DNA of 64,000 bases. It comes from Elymus sibiricus. Lineage: Eukaryota; Streptophyta; Magnoliopsida; Poales; Poaceae. The position numbers and the translations under genes are program-made. Shown piece by piece: positions 9,504 to 21,959 of this stretch (the stretch's first letter is position 1; every line of letters begins with the position of its first letter). The notes under the pieces are model-generated. The model saw only the letters and a list, made by a program, of their open reading frames with translations, made no database searches and was not told the origin of the DNA. The DNA is taken from the NCBI GenBank assembly GCA_039707655.1, contig CM077665.1, positions 293,946,205-294,010,204 of the forward strand, written 5' to 3'.

Positions 9504-10093
9504 TCACGGCGGCCCGGGCGTCCGGGGGCATCCGGTCGTCCGACGATTCGGTTCGGGCGCGGAGTGGCCGGATTTCCGGGCCATGTCGGACGTCCGGGGC
9601 TCGGGCGTCCGGAGGCTTCGGTCTTCCATAGAATCAGCTCGGATCGCCTGGCGTCGCTTTTCCGGAGAGGTGTCGGACATCCGGGCGTTGGGTGGTGTCG
9701 GATGTCCGAGCGGCATCGGTCGTCCAGTAGCTAGGGACCTGCTGTGTTCTTTTGGTTTGGGCTGGACGCCAGCCGTCGGACGTCTGAGGATGGTCCGGAC
9801 GTCCGGAGGTTGTACCTCATCTGCAGCTCCTCCTTGGTACTTCCAAGCTTGGCGTCCTCGTGGCTCTTCGTGGTCGCTTGCATGTTCCTCTCCCGAGGAC
9901 CTGAGTATGCAAAGAACTTCTGCTTGAGGTAGCAGCCATGTCTCTTGTGAATCGAACGATGGTTGAACGAGGAGAGATGTCACCTCGGATTCAATGGCAC
10001 GTGCACGGGCTCTTGTCATGGGACCCTTTGGAGCTTGAGTTGAAGGAGATGGGTCCATGGGGATGACCAAGGGATGCTCCGCATCACTTATCA
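9504..10093 (-). pseudogene. Pol C-terminal-tail-like ORF lying inside the LTR of element A
   Basis: The open frame enters at the LTR start and contains GPMTRARARAIESEV, then ETWLLPQAEVLCILR. I recognise this pattern from the extreme C-terminus of grass gypsy polyproteins, after the integrase. The frame then runs through the CGGACGTCCGG repeats as low-complexity sequence. The simplest reading is that pol in this family extends into the 3' LTR, so the 5' LTR carries a non-translated copy of the tail. The integrase itself is not in the window. Confidence 0.45.
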
Positions 10094-12173
10094 TGGCATT
10101 TTAGGAGGCTTGACAAACAAGTGGTAGGTAGTGATACATAACGATAGAAAGGAGACAACTAGCTTTGAAATGATAGTAGTGGTATACAAGGAAATGATTA
10201 TCTTGCCTGAAATCCCGCATGGACGAAGATCGAGTGTGTGAAGAAGACGAACCAACGTAGTCGAACGAATCCTCATAGTCTGAAACGCTTTTGGAACTCT
10301 TGCGAGGAGAAGCAAATCCGGAAACAAATGGCATGGTAAACACCACAACATATTCATGGAATGATGCATAAACAAGGATCATGCATGTCCAATTAATTAT
10401 GCATGATATGGCAAGCACAACAATACTACTACACATTAATTGAAGTACAATATGCAACGAGTTGCATATTGACGAAACTCCACATTTGGATTATTTTGTT
10501 CAGTCTTGTTTAGGTACATGACAATATTAAATGTTGTTAAACATGACAAGAGGTGAAGCATAAGTAAACTACACATCCATGCAAGTTTAAATGAGGCCGG
10601 AAACAACATATAGTATTTCCGAAACGACCCCATATGCAAATCATGAATTTGGTCCAGATCTGTACTAAACATATTTTATATTTATTAAACAGGAAAATAA
10701 AGTGCACCATGTGATTCTACACATTTTTCCAAGCAAGTTACATATATAGTTCATTTAATTCGGAACGATAGTTAATACGACATATACCGTTTTACATGGC
10801 ATTTATGCAAATTTAATCAAACAACAATATTTAACATTTTAAACATGGATGAAAGTTGGATATTGTGAAACAACATAAAATTCTAGACACTTTTCATATA
10901 TAAATTATTTTAATCCGATGCAATGTTTGTGAGTTAGGATATGCATGAACAATAGGGGCCAATCTATAAAACTACAATTCTCTGGTTATTTGATAAATTC
11001 GCAGTAGCAGAAAAAATATGATACAGGCCAAATTTAGCTGGCCCAACAGGAGCCACGGATACAAAATAACTATACTGCGCACTGGGCGCTGGATAGGGCA
11101 GCGGGCCTTGCTCACCTTGCGGGCCATGGCTCGGTCGATGGAGGAGGCCCAAGAGGGGCGAGGCCGGTTGGCTCCAGGCGTTGGGCCGCTGGTTGAGGCG
11201 AGATGCTGGGCCTTGGCACTCGGGGCTAGCATGCCCAGGGAGGCGCGTTGGGGTGACCACATCGTGGTCTACCGCGTTCTCCACCGTGAATTGGTGGTAC
11301 AGGGCGGTACGACGGGACTTGGCGGCAGCAGTCTTGGGCGTGGAGGAAGTCCTACAGGGTGGGCATTGTCAGATCTGACGACGAGGCTCCAGATCTGGAT
11401 GGAGGCGAGGCACGAATGACGAGGGAGCTTCTAGGGGCGCAATGGCTGCATCTCCTGCGTGGAGATGAACAGAGAGGTGAGGGGCAGAGAAGAGAGAGTG
11501 AAGTGGGAGGAGGAGAGCAGAGGGGAGGGGCACAGGGCACGGCGACCTTGGCAGCAGCTCGAGGAGGCACGCCGTGGCATGGCCGCGAGGGGCTCGAACG
11601 ACTCTATTCGGAAGCCGCTGCCATTGCTTCGGTGGCTCGGCTTGCTATCGATCGTTGACGTTGGGCGTGGGCGTCCATGGGCGGGCGAGGAGCACGTCAT
11701 GCGGGCGGCTGGCTGCAGGGCTAATCTAGGCTCGCACGGGAGGAGCTCGGGAGGGGTGACATGGGTGCGGCTGCGTTGGAGGTGATGCTCGGGAGGAGTT
11801 GATGTGCGCTGCGGGCATGGGGTCAGTGGCTGCGAGGTGGCCTGATCATACTTGGCAGGATCCCGAGAGAGAGTGGCGACTCGGGTTGGCTGCGTGTTGG
11901 ATCTGGATCGGGAGGAGGACTTGGATTTGTCCGATGGGGAAATTGAGGAAGATGTTAGGGGTGGTGGCGCACTGATGGAATGGACGGATGGGACTTCCTA
12001 GGGTCTAGGGCTTCATCTGATTAAATAGGTAGGGGTGTCTATTGGAACATATTTTGGACCCTACGATTAGATCGAACGGTCGAGAAATAAAAGGTTAGGG
12101 ACGTCTAACGGAGAAACGGAAAATGTTTGGGATTTATCGGGGTTGATCCGGACCCAAAGGTCACGAGCGGGCA
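10094..12173 (-). mobile_element. Unclassified repeat segment C, left part
   Basis: This is the sequence into which A and B inserted. It resumes at 29722 after B. The minus strand shows a promoter-like stretch (CTATTTAATC near 12020-12030), then a GC-rich transcript-like region (about 11980-11050) and an AT-rich region (11000-10100). No ORF has a product I recognise. The layout (promoter, GC-rich leader, then AT-rich body) resembles a long LTR of a large gypsy element, but I cannot identify the family or its ends. A captured gene 5' end is possible. Confidence 0.35.
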
Positions 12174-12556
12174 TGATATTTGTGATCTGCGTTGGGTTTT
12201 CTGTGAAGAGGAACGGGTAATTGCAGCACAAAGCGGATAAGTATTTCCCTCTGTTATGAAACCAAGGTTTATCAAACCAATAGGAATATCAATCCTCAAC
12301 CGTCTTCAGCGGCTGCACACAAATGAACAAACAACTTGCACCCAACGCGGGCAAGAGGGTTGTCAATCCCCTTGATCTCGTTATTTGCAAGCAAATGAGT
12401 AGTGTAGATAATTGTTGATAAATATAAATTACAAAATAAATAAAAATTAAATAGAGGCGTCAATGTAAATATAGCGTTTGCGAATATACAAGTGAATAGA
12501 CCCGGGGCCATAGTGTTCCCTAGCGACATCTCTCATGTAGGTAGCATACGGTGGGT
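12174..12556 (-). repeat. 3' LTR of element B, distal piece
   Basis: It begins TGATATTTGTGATCTGCG and matches the start of the 5' LTR copy at 28170. It ends in the TGGGT target copied by insertion of element S, and continues at 23260. Confidence 0.9.
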
Positions 12557-14120
12557 TGACATGGCTTGAGACTGCGTCGGTATTTCCCCAAAGAGGAAGG
12601 GATGATACAGCACAGCGACGGTAAGTATTTCCCTCAGTTATGAAACCAAGGTTATCGAACCAGTAGGAGGATCACCACCACCCAATAAGCAGCACCTGCA
12701 CACAAACAACAAATACTTGCAACCCGACGCGAAAGAGAGGTTGTCAGTCTCTCTACGGTAAAAAGATAGATTGGGTAGTGATAGATAGGAGAGATAGATC
12801 TCTCAAGAACACAAAATAGAAAAGGCAAATAAAATATGCAGCAATATATTTTTGGGTTTTTGGTTTTGTAGATCTGAAAACAAAGATGCAAAAAGATAGA
12901 TCTGAAAGCAATATGTTGGAAAAGTAGACCCAGGGGCCGTAGGGTTCACTAGTGGCTTCTCTCATGAGTATAGCGCACCCTGGGTGAACAAATTACTGTT
13001 GGGCAATTGATAGAAAATCGAATAGTCATGATGATATCCAAGGCAATGATCATTATATAGGCATCACGTCCAAGATAGGTAGACCGACTCCTGCCTGCAT
13101 CTACCTCTATTACTCCACACATCGACCACTATCCAGCATGCATCTAGTGTATTAAGTTCATCGAAAAACGGAGTAATGCAATAAGAACGATGACATGATG
13201 TAGACAAGATCTATTCATGTAGGAATAGACCCCATCTTGTTATCCTTAATAGCAACGATACATGCGTGTCTTGCTGCCCCTTCTGTCACTGGGAAAGAAC
13301 ACCGCAAGATCGAACCCATCACAAAGCACATCTTCCCATGGCAAGAAAAATCGATCTAGTCAGCCTAACTAAACCAAAGATTCAAAGAAGAAATACGAGG
13401 CTATAAGTAATCATGCATATAAGAGATCAAAGAAGACTCAAATAATATTCATGGATAGAAACTGATTATGAACTCAAAATTCATCGGATCCCAACAAACA
13501 CACCGCAAAAGTTTACATCAAATAGATCTCCAAGAGACCATTGTATTGAGAATCATAAGAGAGAGAGAGAGGAAGCCATCTAGCTACTGCATACGGACCC
13601 ATAGGTCTATGGTGGACATACCCACGCATCATCAGAGAGGCACCTATGAGGAAGATGAACCATTCCGTGATGGTGTTTAGATTGGATCTCGAGGTTCTGG
13701 AACTTGCGGTGGCTGGAATTGTGTTTCGTCGACTCCCCTAGGGTTTTTGGAATATTTGGGAATTTATAGCCATCAGAGGCGGTGGAGAGGAGCCCCGAGG
13801 AGGGCACAACCCATCAGGGCACGCCGGTGCCCCCCTGGCGTGCCCTGGCCTACTCCCCCGGCACTTCTTTGGCCCACTGGGTGTCTTCTGGTCCAGAAAA
13901 AAATCTCCAAAAAGTTTCGTCGCGATTGGACTGCGTTTGGTATTGATTTTCTGCGAAGTAAAAAACAAGCAAAAACATCAACTGGCACTTTGGCACCATG
14001 TCAATAGGTTAGTCCCAAAAAATGATATAAAGTTGTTATAAAATGATTGTAAAACATCCAAGAATGATAATATAACAGCGTGGAACAAGCAAAAATTATA
14101 GATACGTTGGAGACGTATCA
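12557..14120 (-). repeat. 3' LTR of element S (1564 bp)
   Basis: It runs from TGACATGGCTTGAG to GAGACGTATCA and pairs with the 5' LTR starting TGACGTGGCTTGAG at 18956. I counted about ten differences in the first 145 bp. A minus-strand TATAAATT lies at 13761-13768. The Stowaway and solo-LTR insertions seen elsewhere are absent here. Confidence 0.92.
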
Positions 14121-14135
14121 GCATCCCCAAGCTTA
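14121..14135 (-). other. Polypurine tract of element S
   Basis: On the minus strand, TAAGCTTGGGGATGC directly abuts the 3' LTR. This is the plus-strand priming site. The same word ends the interiors of B (24612) and D (36624). Confidence 0.75.
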
Positions 14136-16616
14136 ATTCCTACTTGTCCTCGAGTAGGTAAATGATAAAAACAGAATTTTTGATGTGGAATGCTGCCTAA
14201 CATGCTCATCTCATATTCTTTTCTTTTGTATAGCATGGACATTTGGACTTGTAATGATTCAAAGCAATAGTCTAGTTTTAACATAATGACTTCAATACCA
14301 AAGCATGTCAACAAGCAAGCATGTCTTTCAAAATATCAACACTAAAGAAAGTTATCCCTAGCCCATCATGCTCAATCATTGATCCATTCATGAAACACAC
14401 TCAAATATTAGCTATGCCCAATGCTCAAGTACGATCATAGTGCTCCCTAGTTGGTGCTTTATAAGAGAAGATGGAGACTCAAAGCAAAAAAATAAAAAAT
14501 GCATAAAGTAAATAGATTGGCCCTTCGCAAAGGGAAGTAGGGATTTGTAGAGGTGCCAGAGCTCAAGGTTTTAAATTGAGAAAGAAAAAATATTTTGGGT
14601 GGCATGCTTTTCTTGTCAACGAAAATGACAAAGTAGCTCACAATACTTTCCATGCTGGATATATCATAGGCGGTTCCCAAACAGAAAATAAAGTTTATTC
14701 CTTTTTCCACCAAACTTTCACTTTCCATGGCAGGTTGTATCCACGGTTGCCTTCCATACCAACACTTTCCAAGGAATTTATTATTTGACAACATAAATTA
14801 AATATTTGTTCTTTTTCATTTCAGGAATGGGCATCCCTATTACCGCTGCACTCTCGTGCAATGACAAGTGAATAAACACTCATCTTGAGAATAACACATC
14901 TAGCATGGAAAAATATTGGACACTCCCCACCATTTCATGAGCGGTACGAGCACACAAAAGAGAAAATTTATTTTGAAATTTTAGAGATGGCACACGTAAA
15001 TTTGCTTGGAACGGCATGGAAATACCGCATATAGGTAGGTATTGTGGACTCATAAGGCAAAACTTGGTTTAAGGATTTTGGATGCACAAGTAGTATTTCT
15101 ACTTAGTACAAATGGAGGCTAGCAAATAGATTGAGAAGCAACCAAACCAAGAAATGAAAATTCACATAAGCGAGCATTGAGCATAACTAACACCGAATAA
15201 TGCATCACAAGTAGGATGTAACTTCATTGCATAACTATTGACTTTCGTGCATGCATAGGGAATCACAAACCTTAACACCAATATTCCTACTAAGCATAAT
15301 TACTCACTATCATGACTCACATATTACTATCATCATGTTTCAAAACTATTACAAAGAATCAAGTTTAATTTCTCCAATGATCTTCATGAAAGTTTTTATT
15401 ATATCCTCCTTGGATATCTATCACTTTGGGACTAGTTTCCTATATTGCCATTGCTTTTTGACAAGCTCAAACAAATTTAAGTGAAGCACATGAGCATAAA
15501 GATTTCATCTCTCAAAATAGTATAAGTGAAGCATGAGAGGATTTCTTTAAAATTTTCTAACTCTCAAATTAATCTAAGTGAAGCATGAGAGTATTTCTAC
15601 AAAAATTTCCAAGCACACCGTGCTCAAAAAGATATAAGTGAAGCACTAGAGCAATTCTATAGCTCAAAAAATTTAAGTGAAGCACATAGAGCAATTCTAA
15701 CAAATGATAGCATAATTTTGGCTTTATCAAATAGGTGTGTCCAGCAAGGATACAAATGACAAACTAACAAGCAAAGCAAGCAAAGATACAAGACGCTCCA
15801 AGCAAAACTCATGATGTGTGACGAATAAAAATATAGCTCCAAGTAAAATACTGATGGTCGTTAGAAGAAAGAGGGGATGCCACTCGGGGGGCATCCCCAA
15901 GCTTAGTTACTTTTTACTCTTTGGATATATCTTGGGGGTGCGGTAGCATCCCCAAGCTTAGGCTTTTATCACTCCTTATTCCTTCATCCATCGTGATCTC
16001 ACCCAAAACTTGAAAACTTCAATCACACAAAACTCAACAAAATCTTCGTGAGATCCGTTAGTATAATAAAGCAAATCACTACTTTAGGTACTGTTGCAAA
16101 CCCATTCATATTTTATTATTGCATTATACCTACTGTATTTTAACTTTACCATGGTTCATACCCTTCAATATAACCCATAGATTCATCAAAACAAGCACAC
16201 AATGCAACGAAAACAGAATCTGTCTTAAACAGAACAGTCTGTAGTAATCTGTACTCTAACCATATTTCTGTAACTCTAAAAATTCTGAAACAATAGAAAA
16301 ACGTAATGAATTTGTATAGAAACACTGTGTTAAAATTTAAGCTCAATATCACGTTCCAGCAAAAAATGAAAATTCATATACTGGACGCAAAGTTTCTGTT
16401 TCAGATTCAGCATCGCTTCTACTCATCCTATGAATCATCCTAAAGGCTTTACTTGGCACAAACACTAAATAAACCATAAAAACACAATCATAACACATGC
16501 AAAATTTTGTCAACACTCAAAAACAGAAAGTAAAAAGCAAAAATTTATTTATTCATTGGGATGCCTCCCAACAAGCGCTATCGTTTTACGCCCCTAGCTA
16601 GGCATAACGCATAGAT
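14136..16616 (-). other. Long 3' untranslated interior of element S
   Basis: No coding region is visible here. About five degenerate repeats around TAAGTGAAGCACATAGAGCAATTCT lie between 15475 and 15700. A 9-bp-stem hairpin is at 15873-15898. Two extra copies of the polypurine word (GCATCCCCAAGCTTA on the plus strand) are at 15891-15905 and 15946-15960. Element B has the same layout. Confidence 0.6.
15873..15898 (-). other. Conserved hairpin in element S
   Basis: GGGGATGCC (15873-15881) pairs with GGCATCCCC (15890-15898) around an 8-nt loop. It lies 719 bases downstream of the gag-protease stop at 16617, and element B has the same stem at the same spacing. It could act in genomic RNA packaging, dimerisation or RNA stability; that role is inference. 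Confidence 0.6.
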
Positions 16617-18699
16617 TCAAGTATTGTCATCTTTGGTTTTGGATCCATAGGATGCCCTCATGATTGATACATATGGTGGCTTAATTCTTGTTCTAGGGAA
16701 GTGTTCCATACCCTTTCTCAAGGGAAATTGAAAACGAATATTGTATTCTTTCATATCAATCACGACACCTATAGTACGTAAAAACTGTCTACCAAGTATA
16801 ATGGGACAAGACGGATTGCAATCAATATCAAGCACAATAAAATCAATAGGCAGATAGTTCCTATTTGCAAGAATAAGAACATCATTAATTCTCCCCAAAG
16901 GCTTTTTAATAGTAGAATCCTCCAAGTGCAAACTAAGAGAACATTCTTCAATATTGGTAAGACCAAGCACATCACATGGAGATTTCGGAATCGTGGAAAC
17001 ACTAGCACCCAAATCACACAAAGAAAAGCACTCATAATTTTTAATCTTGACCTTAATGGTAGGTTCCCACTCATCATGTAATTTTCTAGGAATAGAAATC
17101 TCCAACTCCAACTTTTCTTCAAAAGATTTCATCATGGCATCAACGATATGTTTAGTAAAAGCTTTATTTTGCTCATAAGCATGGGGTGAATTCAACATAT
17201 ATTGCAACAAAGAAATACACCCAATCAAAGATAAACTATCATAATTAAAGTCTTTGCAATCCAAAATAGTGGGCACATCACTAGTTAAAGTGTTGACCTC
17301 TTCAAACCCACTTTTATCAAAAATTTCATCAAGATTTTCACCCTCCAAATTATTGGGACGCCTTCTAGATAAAGTTGACTCTACTTCAGTCCCTTTATCA
17401 TCAATCTTAATATTACTAAACAAGGAATCAATAGTAGAAACACCAAGCACTTTAAGATCTTCATCTTTTTTATGAAGGCGATCACTAGAAAACGATGTTT
17501 CCAAGATTTCTCTTTTAGCTCTAAGCATAGCGGTTCTTTTCTTAATTTCATACATAGAGACATATAAAGCTTTAATAGATTCATCAATCTTAGGCACAAA
17601 AGCTTTCAACTTGAGATTTTCAACATCATGAGAAATTCTATCAATGCTTCTAGGCATATCATCAATCTTATTCAATTTTTCTTCTATCGTAGTATTGAAA
17701 GCCTTTTGCGCATTGATAAATTCTTCAATATCACTCTCAAGATCAGTGGTGTTCCTATTATTATTGTAAGAAGAATTACCATAGGAATTAGCATAATTTT
17801 TAGACGAATTTCCAGGAAAAGGCCTAGCTTTAAAATTACCTCTATAAGCATTGTTATTGAAATTGTTTCGTGAGACAAAGTTCACATCTACGACATCATT
17901 ATTTTGCTCAATCAAGGTAGACAAAGGCACATCATTAAGATCAATAGGAGCATTTTTACTAGCAACCAATTTCATCAAAGCATCAACCTTATCACTCAAA
18001 GTACTAATTTCTTCAACCGAATTAACATTCTTACTAGTAGGTGCTCTTTCGGTATGCCATTGGGAATAATTAGCCATGATATTATCTAGCAATTTAGTAG
18101 CTTCACCCAAAGTAATTTCCATAAAAGTACCACCCGTGGCGGAATCTAAAAGATTTCTAGAGACAAAATTCAATCCCGCATAAAAAAATTTGAATGATCA
18201 TCCAAAGATTTAAACCATGAGTACGACAATTTCTTAGCATCAACTTCATTCTATCCCAAGATTGTGCAACATGTTCATGCTCAAGTTGCTTAAAATTCAT
18301 GATTTGCGTCCTAAGGGAAATAATTTTCGTGGGCGGAAAATACTTAGTGATAAAAGCATCCTTGCACTTATTCGAAGAATCGATACTATTGCGAGGCAAA
18401 GAAGAAAACCAAATTTTTGCACGATCCCGCAAGGAAAAAGGAAATAGTTTCAACTTAACAATATCATTGTCCACATCTTTTTTCTTTTGCATATCTCACA
18501 ATTATAAGAACGTGTTTAGATGGGACACGGCATCCTCATTAGGATTACCGGCAAATTGTTCTTTCAAGACAAGATTCAACAAAGCGGCATTAATATCACA
18601 AGACTCCACACTAGTGACGGGAGGACCAATCGGAGTACTAATAAAATCATTGTTATTAGTATTGGAAAAATCACACAACTTGGTGTTTTCTTGAGTCAT
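16617..18699 (-). pseudogene. gag-protease of element S, disrupted
   Basis: The likely start is the ATG at 18699 (MTQENTKLCDFS). The N-terminal Gag core is visible as LFPFSLRDRAKIWFSSLP (about 18440), followed by asparagine-rich linkers. The C-terminus holds an aspartic protease with the DLGASVSTIP active site and the ILGRQFLRTIGVVID segment. Two in-frame stops near 18498-18506 and a frameshift near 18160-18175 break the frame. The last piece (16617-18173) is a single open frame of 518 codons. There is no RT or integrase downstream, only untranslated sequence, which fits the non-autonomous Sabrina type. Gag would form the virus-like particle and the protease would mature it. Confidence 0.8.
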
Positions 18700-18955
18700 C
18701 GTGACTACGCAAACAAGATTGCAAGCAAGGAAGAGATCCGGCAAGAAAAAGGCAAACGAAAAAGAGGGCGAATAAACCGGCAAATTGGTGAAGTGGGGGA
18801 GAGGAAAACGAGAGGCAAATGGCAAATAATGTAATTGCAAGGAGATGAGATTTGTGATTAGGAAACTGATAGATGATGATGGAGTCCCCTCGGCGCCTAC
18901 GATAGGCACGTAGAAGAGACCGCTTCCTCCCCAGCAACGGCGCCAGAAATTCCTT
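18700..18955 (-). other. Leader and PBS of element S
   Basis: The PBS lies at 18928-18945 and reads TGGCGCCGTTGCTGGGGA on the minus strand. It matches the tRNA-Asp-type site used by many Triticeae gypsy elements, apart from one base. It starts 10 bases inside the LTR edge. The remainder is a short leader to the gag ATG. Confidence 0.8.
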
Positions 18956-20416
18956 TGACGTGGCTTGAGACTGCATCGGTATTTCCCCAAAGAGGAAGGG
19001 ATGATGTAGCACAGCGGCGGTAAGTATTTGCCTCAGTTATGAAACGAAGGTTATCGAACCAGTAGGGGGAGCACCACCACCCAGTAAGCAGCACCTGCAC
19101 ACAAACAACAAATACTTGCAACCCGGCGCGAAAGAGAGGTTGTCAATCTCTCTACGGTAAAAAGATAGATTAGGTAGTGATAGATAGGAGAGATAGATCT
19201 CTCAAGAACACAAAATAATAAAGGCAAATAAAATATGCAGAAATATATTTTTGGGTTCTTGGTTTTGTAGATCTGAAAACAAAGATGCAAAAAGATAGAT
19301 CTGAAAGCAATATGTTGGAAAAGTAGACCCAGGGGTCGTAGGGTTCACTAGTGGCTTCTCTCATGAGTATAGCGCGTGGTGGGTGAACAAATTACTGTTG
19401 GCAATTGATAGAAAATCGAATAGTCATGACGATATCCAAGGCGATGATCATTATATAGGCATCACGTCCAATAATTGGTAGACCGACTCCTACCTCCATC
19501 TACCTCTATTACTCCACACATCGACTGCTATCCAGCATGCATCTAGTGTATTAAGTTCATGGAAAAATAGAGTAATGCAATAAGAACGATGACATGATGT
19601 AGACAAGATCTATTCATGTAGGAATAGACACCATCTTAGTATCCTTAATAGCAACGATACATGCGTGTCTTGATGCCCCTTCTGTCACTGGGAAAGAACA
19701 CCGCAAGATCGAATCCATCACAAAGCACCTCTTCCCATGGCAAGAAAAATCGATCTAGTCAGCCTAACTAAACCAAAGATTCGAAGAAGAAATACGAGGC
19801 TATAAGTAATCATGCATATATGAGATCAAAGAAGACTCAAATAATATTCATGGATAGAAACTGATCATGAACTCAAAATTCATCGGATCCCAACAAACAC
19901 ACCGCAAAAGTTTACATCAAATAGATCTCCAAGAGACCATTGTATTGAGAATCATAAGAGAGAGAGAGAGAGGAATCCATCTAGCTACTGCCTATGGACC
20001 CATAGGTCTATGGTGGACTACTCACGCATCATCGGAGAGGCACCTATGAGGAAGATGAACCCCTCCGTGATGGTGTTTAGATTGGATCTCGAGGTTCTGG
20101 AACTTGCGGTGGCTGGAATTGTGTTTCGTCGACTCCCCTAGGGTTTTTGGAATATTTGGGAATTTATAGGCATCAGAGGCGGTGGAGAGGGGCCCCGAGG
20201 AGGGCACAACCCATCCGGGCGCGCCAGGGCCCCCCTGGCGCGCCCTGGTGGGTTGTGGTCTCCTCGGCCCACTCCCTCGGCACTTCTTTGGCCCACTGGG
20301 TGTCTTCTGGTCCAGAAAAAATCCCCAAAAAGTTTCGTCCTGATTGAACTCAGTTTGGTATTGATTTTCTGCAAAGTAAAAACAAGCAAAAATAGCAACT
20401 GACACTTTGGCACTAT
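18956..20416 (-). repeat. 5' LTR of element S, proximal piece
   Basis: This is the R/U5 side and part of U3 of the 5' LTR. A TATAAATT box is on the minus strand at 20161-20168. It is interrupted at 20416 by the solo LTR and resumes at 23135-23254. Without the insertion the LTR is about 1581 bp. Confidence 0.9.
20161..20168 (-). promoter_or_regulatory. TATA box of element S 5' LTR
   Basis: TATAAATT on the minus strand lies in the same position as in the 3' LTR copy (13761-13768). The solo LTR inserted about 245 bp upstream of it, in the same orientation. Confidence 0.55.
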
Positions 20417-21496
20417 TGAAAGGACGTGGAGGTCGCCTAGAGGGGGGTGAATAGGCGCTTTAAAATAATTACGGTTTAGGCTTGAACAAATGCGGAATAA
20501 AACTATCGTTTAATTTGTCAAGCACAAAACCTAAAACAACTAGGCTCACCTATGTGCACCAACAACTTATGCTAAGCAAGATAGTCAACTAAGTGATAGC
20601 AAGATATATAACAGGAAACAATAAGGCTATCACAAAGTAAGGTGCATAAGTAAAGGGCTCGGGTAAGAGATAACTGAGGCACGCGGAGACGACGATGTAT
20701 CCCGAAGTTCACACCCTTGCGGATGCTAATCTCCGTTCGGAGCGGTGTGGAGGCACAATGCTCCCCAAGAAGCCACTAGGGCCACCGTAATCTCCTCACA
20801 CCCTCGCACAATGCAAGATGTCGTGATTCCACTAAGGGACCCTTGAGGGCGGTCACCGAACCAGTACAAACAAGGTTGGGGCAAACTCCACAACTTAATT
20901 GGAGGCTCCCAACAACACCATGAAGCTTCACCACAATGGATTGTGGATCCAAGGTGACCTAAAATGCTCGGGGCAATCTCCACAACCTAATTGGAGACCC
21001 CGAAGCTTGCCCGGAGCTTTGCACCACAATGATTGAGCTCCGAGGCACCACCAACCGTCTAGGGCGCCAAAGCACCCAATAGGAACAAGCTCAAGGGTGC
21101 TCAAACACCCAAGAGTAATAAGCTTCTCAACTTCTCACTTCCACGTATCACCGTGGAGAACTCAAACCTATGCACCAAATGCAATGGCAAGGGCACACGG
21201 AGTGCCCAAGTCCTTCTCTCCCAAATCCCACCACAACAACTAATGCTATATATGGAGGAAAAAGAGAGGAAGAACGAAGAAGAACACGAAGAACTCCAAG
21301 ATCAAGATCCAAGGGGTTCCCCTCATAAAGAGGAGAAAGTGATTGGTGGAAATGTGGATCTAGATCTCCTCTCTCTTTTCCCTCAAGAACTAGCAAGAAT
21401 CATTGGAGGGATTGAGAGTTAGCAAGCTCGAAGAAGGTCAACAATGGTGGAAGAACACAAGCTCAAGAGTTAGGGAGCAATGGGGAAGAAGACCCA

Positions 21497-21504
21497 CTTT
21501 TATA
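21497..21504 (-). promoter_or_regulatory. TATA box of the solo LTR
   Basis: TATAAAAG on the minus strand, immediately downstream of the CGGTACTACCG palindrome array. This is the expected U3-to-R arrangement. Confidence 0.6.
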
Positions 21505-21545
21505 GGTGGGGGAAAATCCAACCGTTACCCCCACAGCCCGCACAC

Positions 21546-21959
21546 AAGCGGTAGTACCGCTCAAGGGAGCGGTACTTCCGCTTACACTCATCCTGGAACA
21601 ACAAAGCGGTAGTACCGCTCTGGAAGGAGCGGTAGTACCGCTCTGGAGGGAGCGGTACTTCCGCTCAGAAATCCCAGAAGACCAGAAGAAAAAGGATGCG
21701 AAAGAGGTCGCGGATCCTCAGGGCGGCAGTACCGCTCGGAACTTCCGCTTAAAAAAATAAGCGGTAGTTCGAGCGGCTCTTCAGGGCGGTAGTACCGCTG
21801 GAGCGGTACTACCGCTCGGAAGAGCGGTACTTCCGCTGAAAATGGCCAGAGGCCCCCATAGGCACCAGAAGGCAAATATGAGCGGTAGAGACAGCGGTAG
21901 ACATAGCAGAAGTACCGCCCAAGCGGTACTACCGTGCTACCGAGCACTACTACCGCTTG
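21546..21959. repeat. AGCGGTAGTACCGCT palindrome array in the solo LTR U3
   Basis: About a dozen copies of AGCGGTAGTACCGCT or the half-altered AGCGGTACTTCCGCT occur in 414 bp, spaced irregularly just upstream of the TATA box. The core is CGGT-N3-ACCG, the same arrangement seen in the unrelated LTR of element G. Confidence 0.85.

Larger units (their letters stand above)
1..10093 (-). mobile_element. Ty3/gypsy LTR retrotransposon A, 5' part, interrupted by a CACTA element
   Basis: Read on the minus strand, this segment runs in the order 5' LTR (9001-10093), PBS-like site (8987-8999), leader (8986 down to 261, interrupted by the CACTA at 1816-8966) and a gag-like start at 260. The rest of the element lies beyond the left edge. 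The LTR ends are TGATA and TATCA on the plus strand, a perfect 5-bp inverted repeat. The far LTR is outside the window, so the TSD (expected TGGCA, 10094-10098) cannot be confirmed. The order and PBS are seen. Assignment to gypsy rests on the pol-tail-like ORF in the LTR and is moderately sure. Confidence 0.65.
9001..10093 (-). repeat. 5' LTR of gypsy element A (about 1.09 kb)
   Basis: The proposed ends are TGATACGGGC at 9001 and ACTTATCA ending at 10093. The inner edge is supported by the PBS. The outer edge is inferred from the inverted TGATA/TATCA termini and a change to unrelated sequence. A minus-strand TATA box is at 9365-9372. U3 contains many CGGACGTCCGG and TCGGACATCCGG words between 9428 and 9815. 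The start of the LTR on the coding strand carries an open frame that resembles a gypsy Pol C-terminus. Confidence 0.6.

Noticed and set aside
9298..9927. 209-codon plus-strand ORF
   Set aside because: It runs through the CGGACGTCCGG repeats of an LTR; open frames in that GC-rich repeat are expected by chance.
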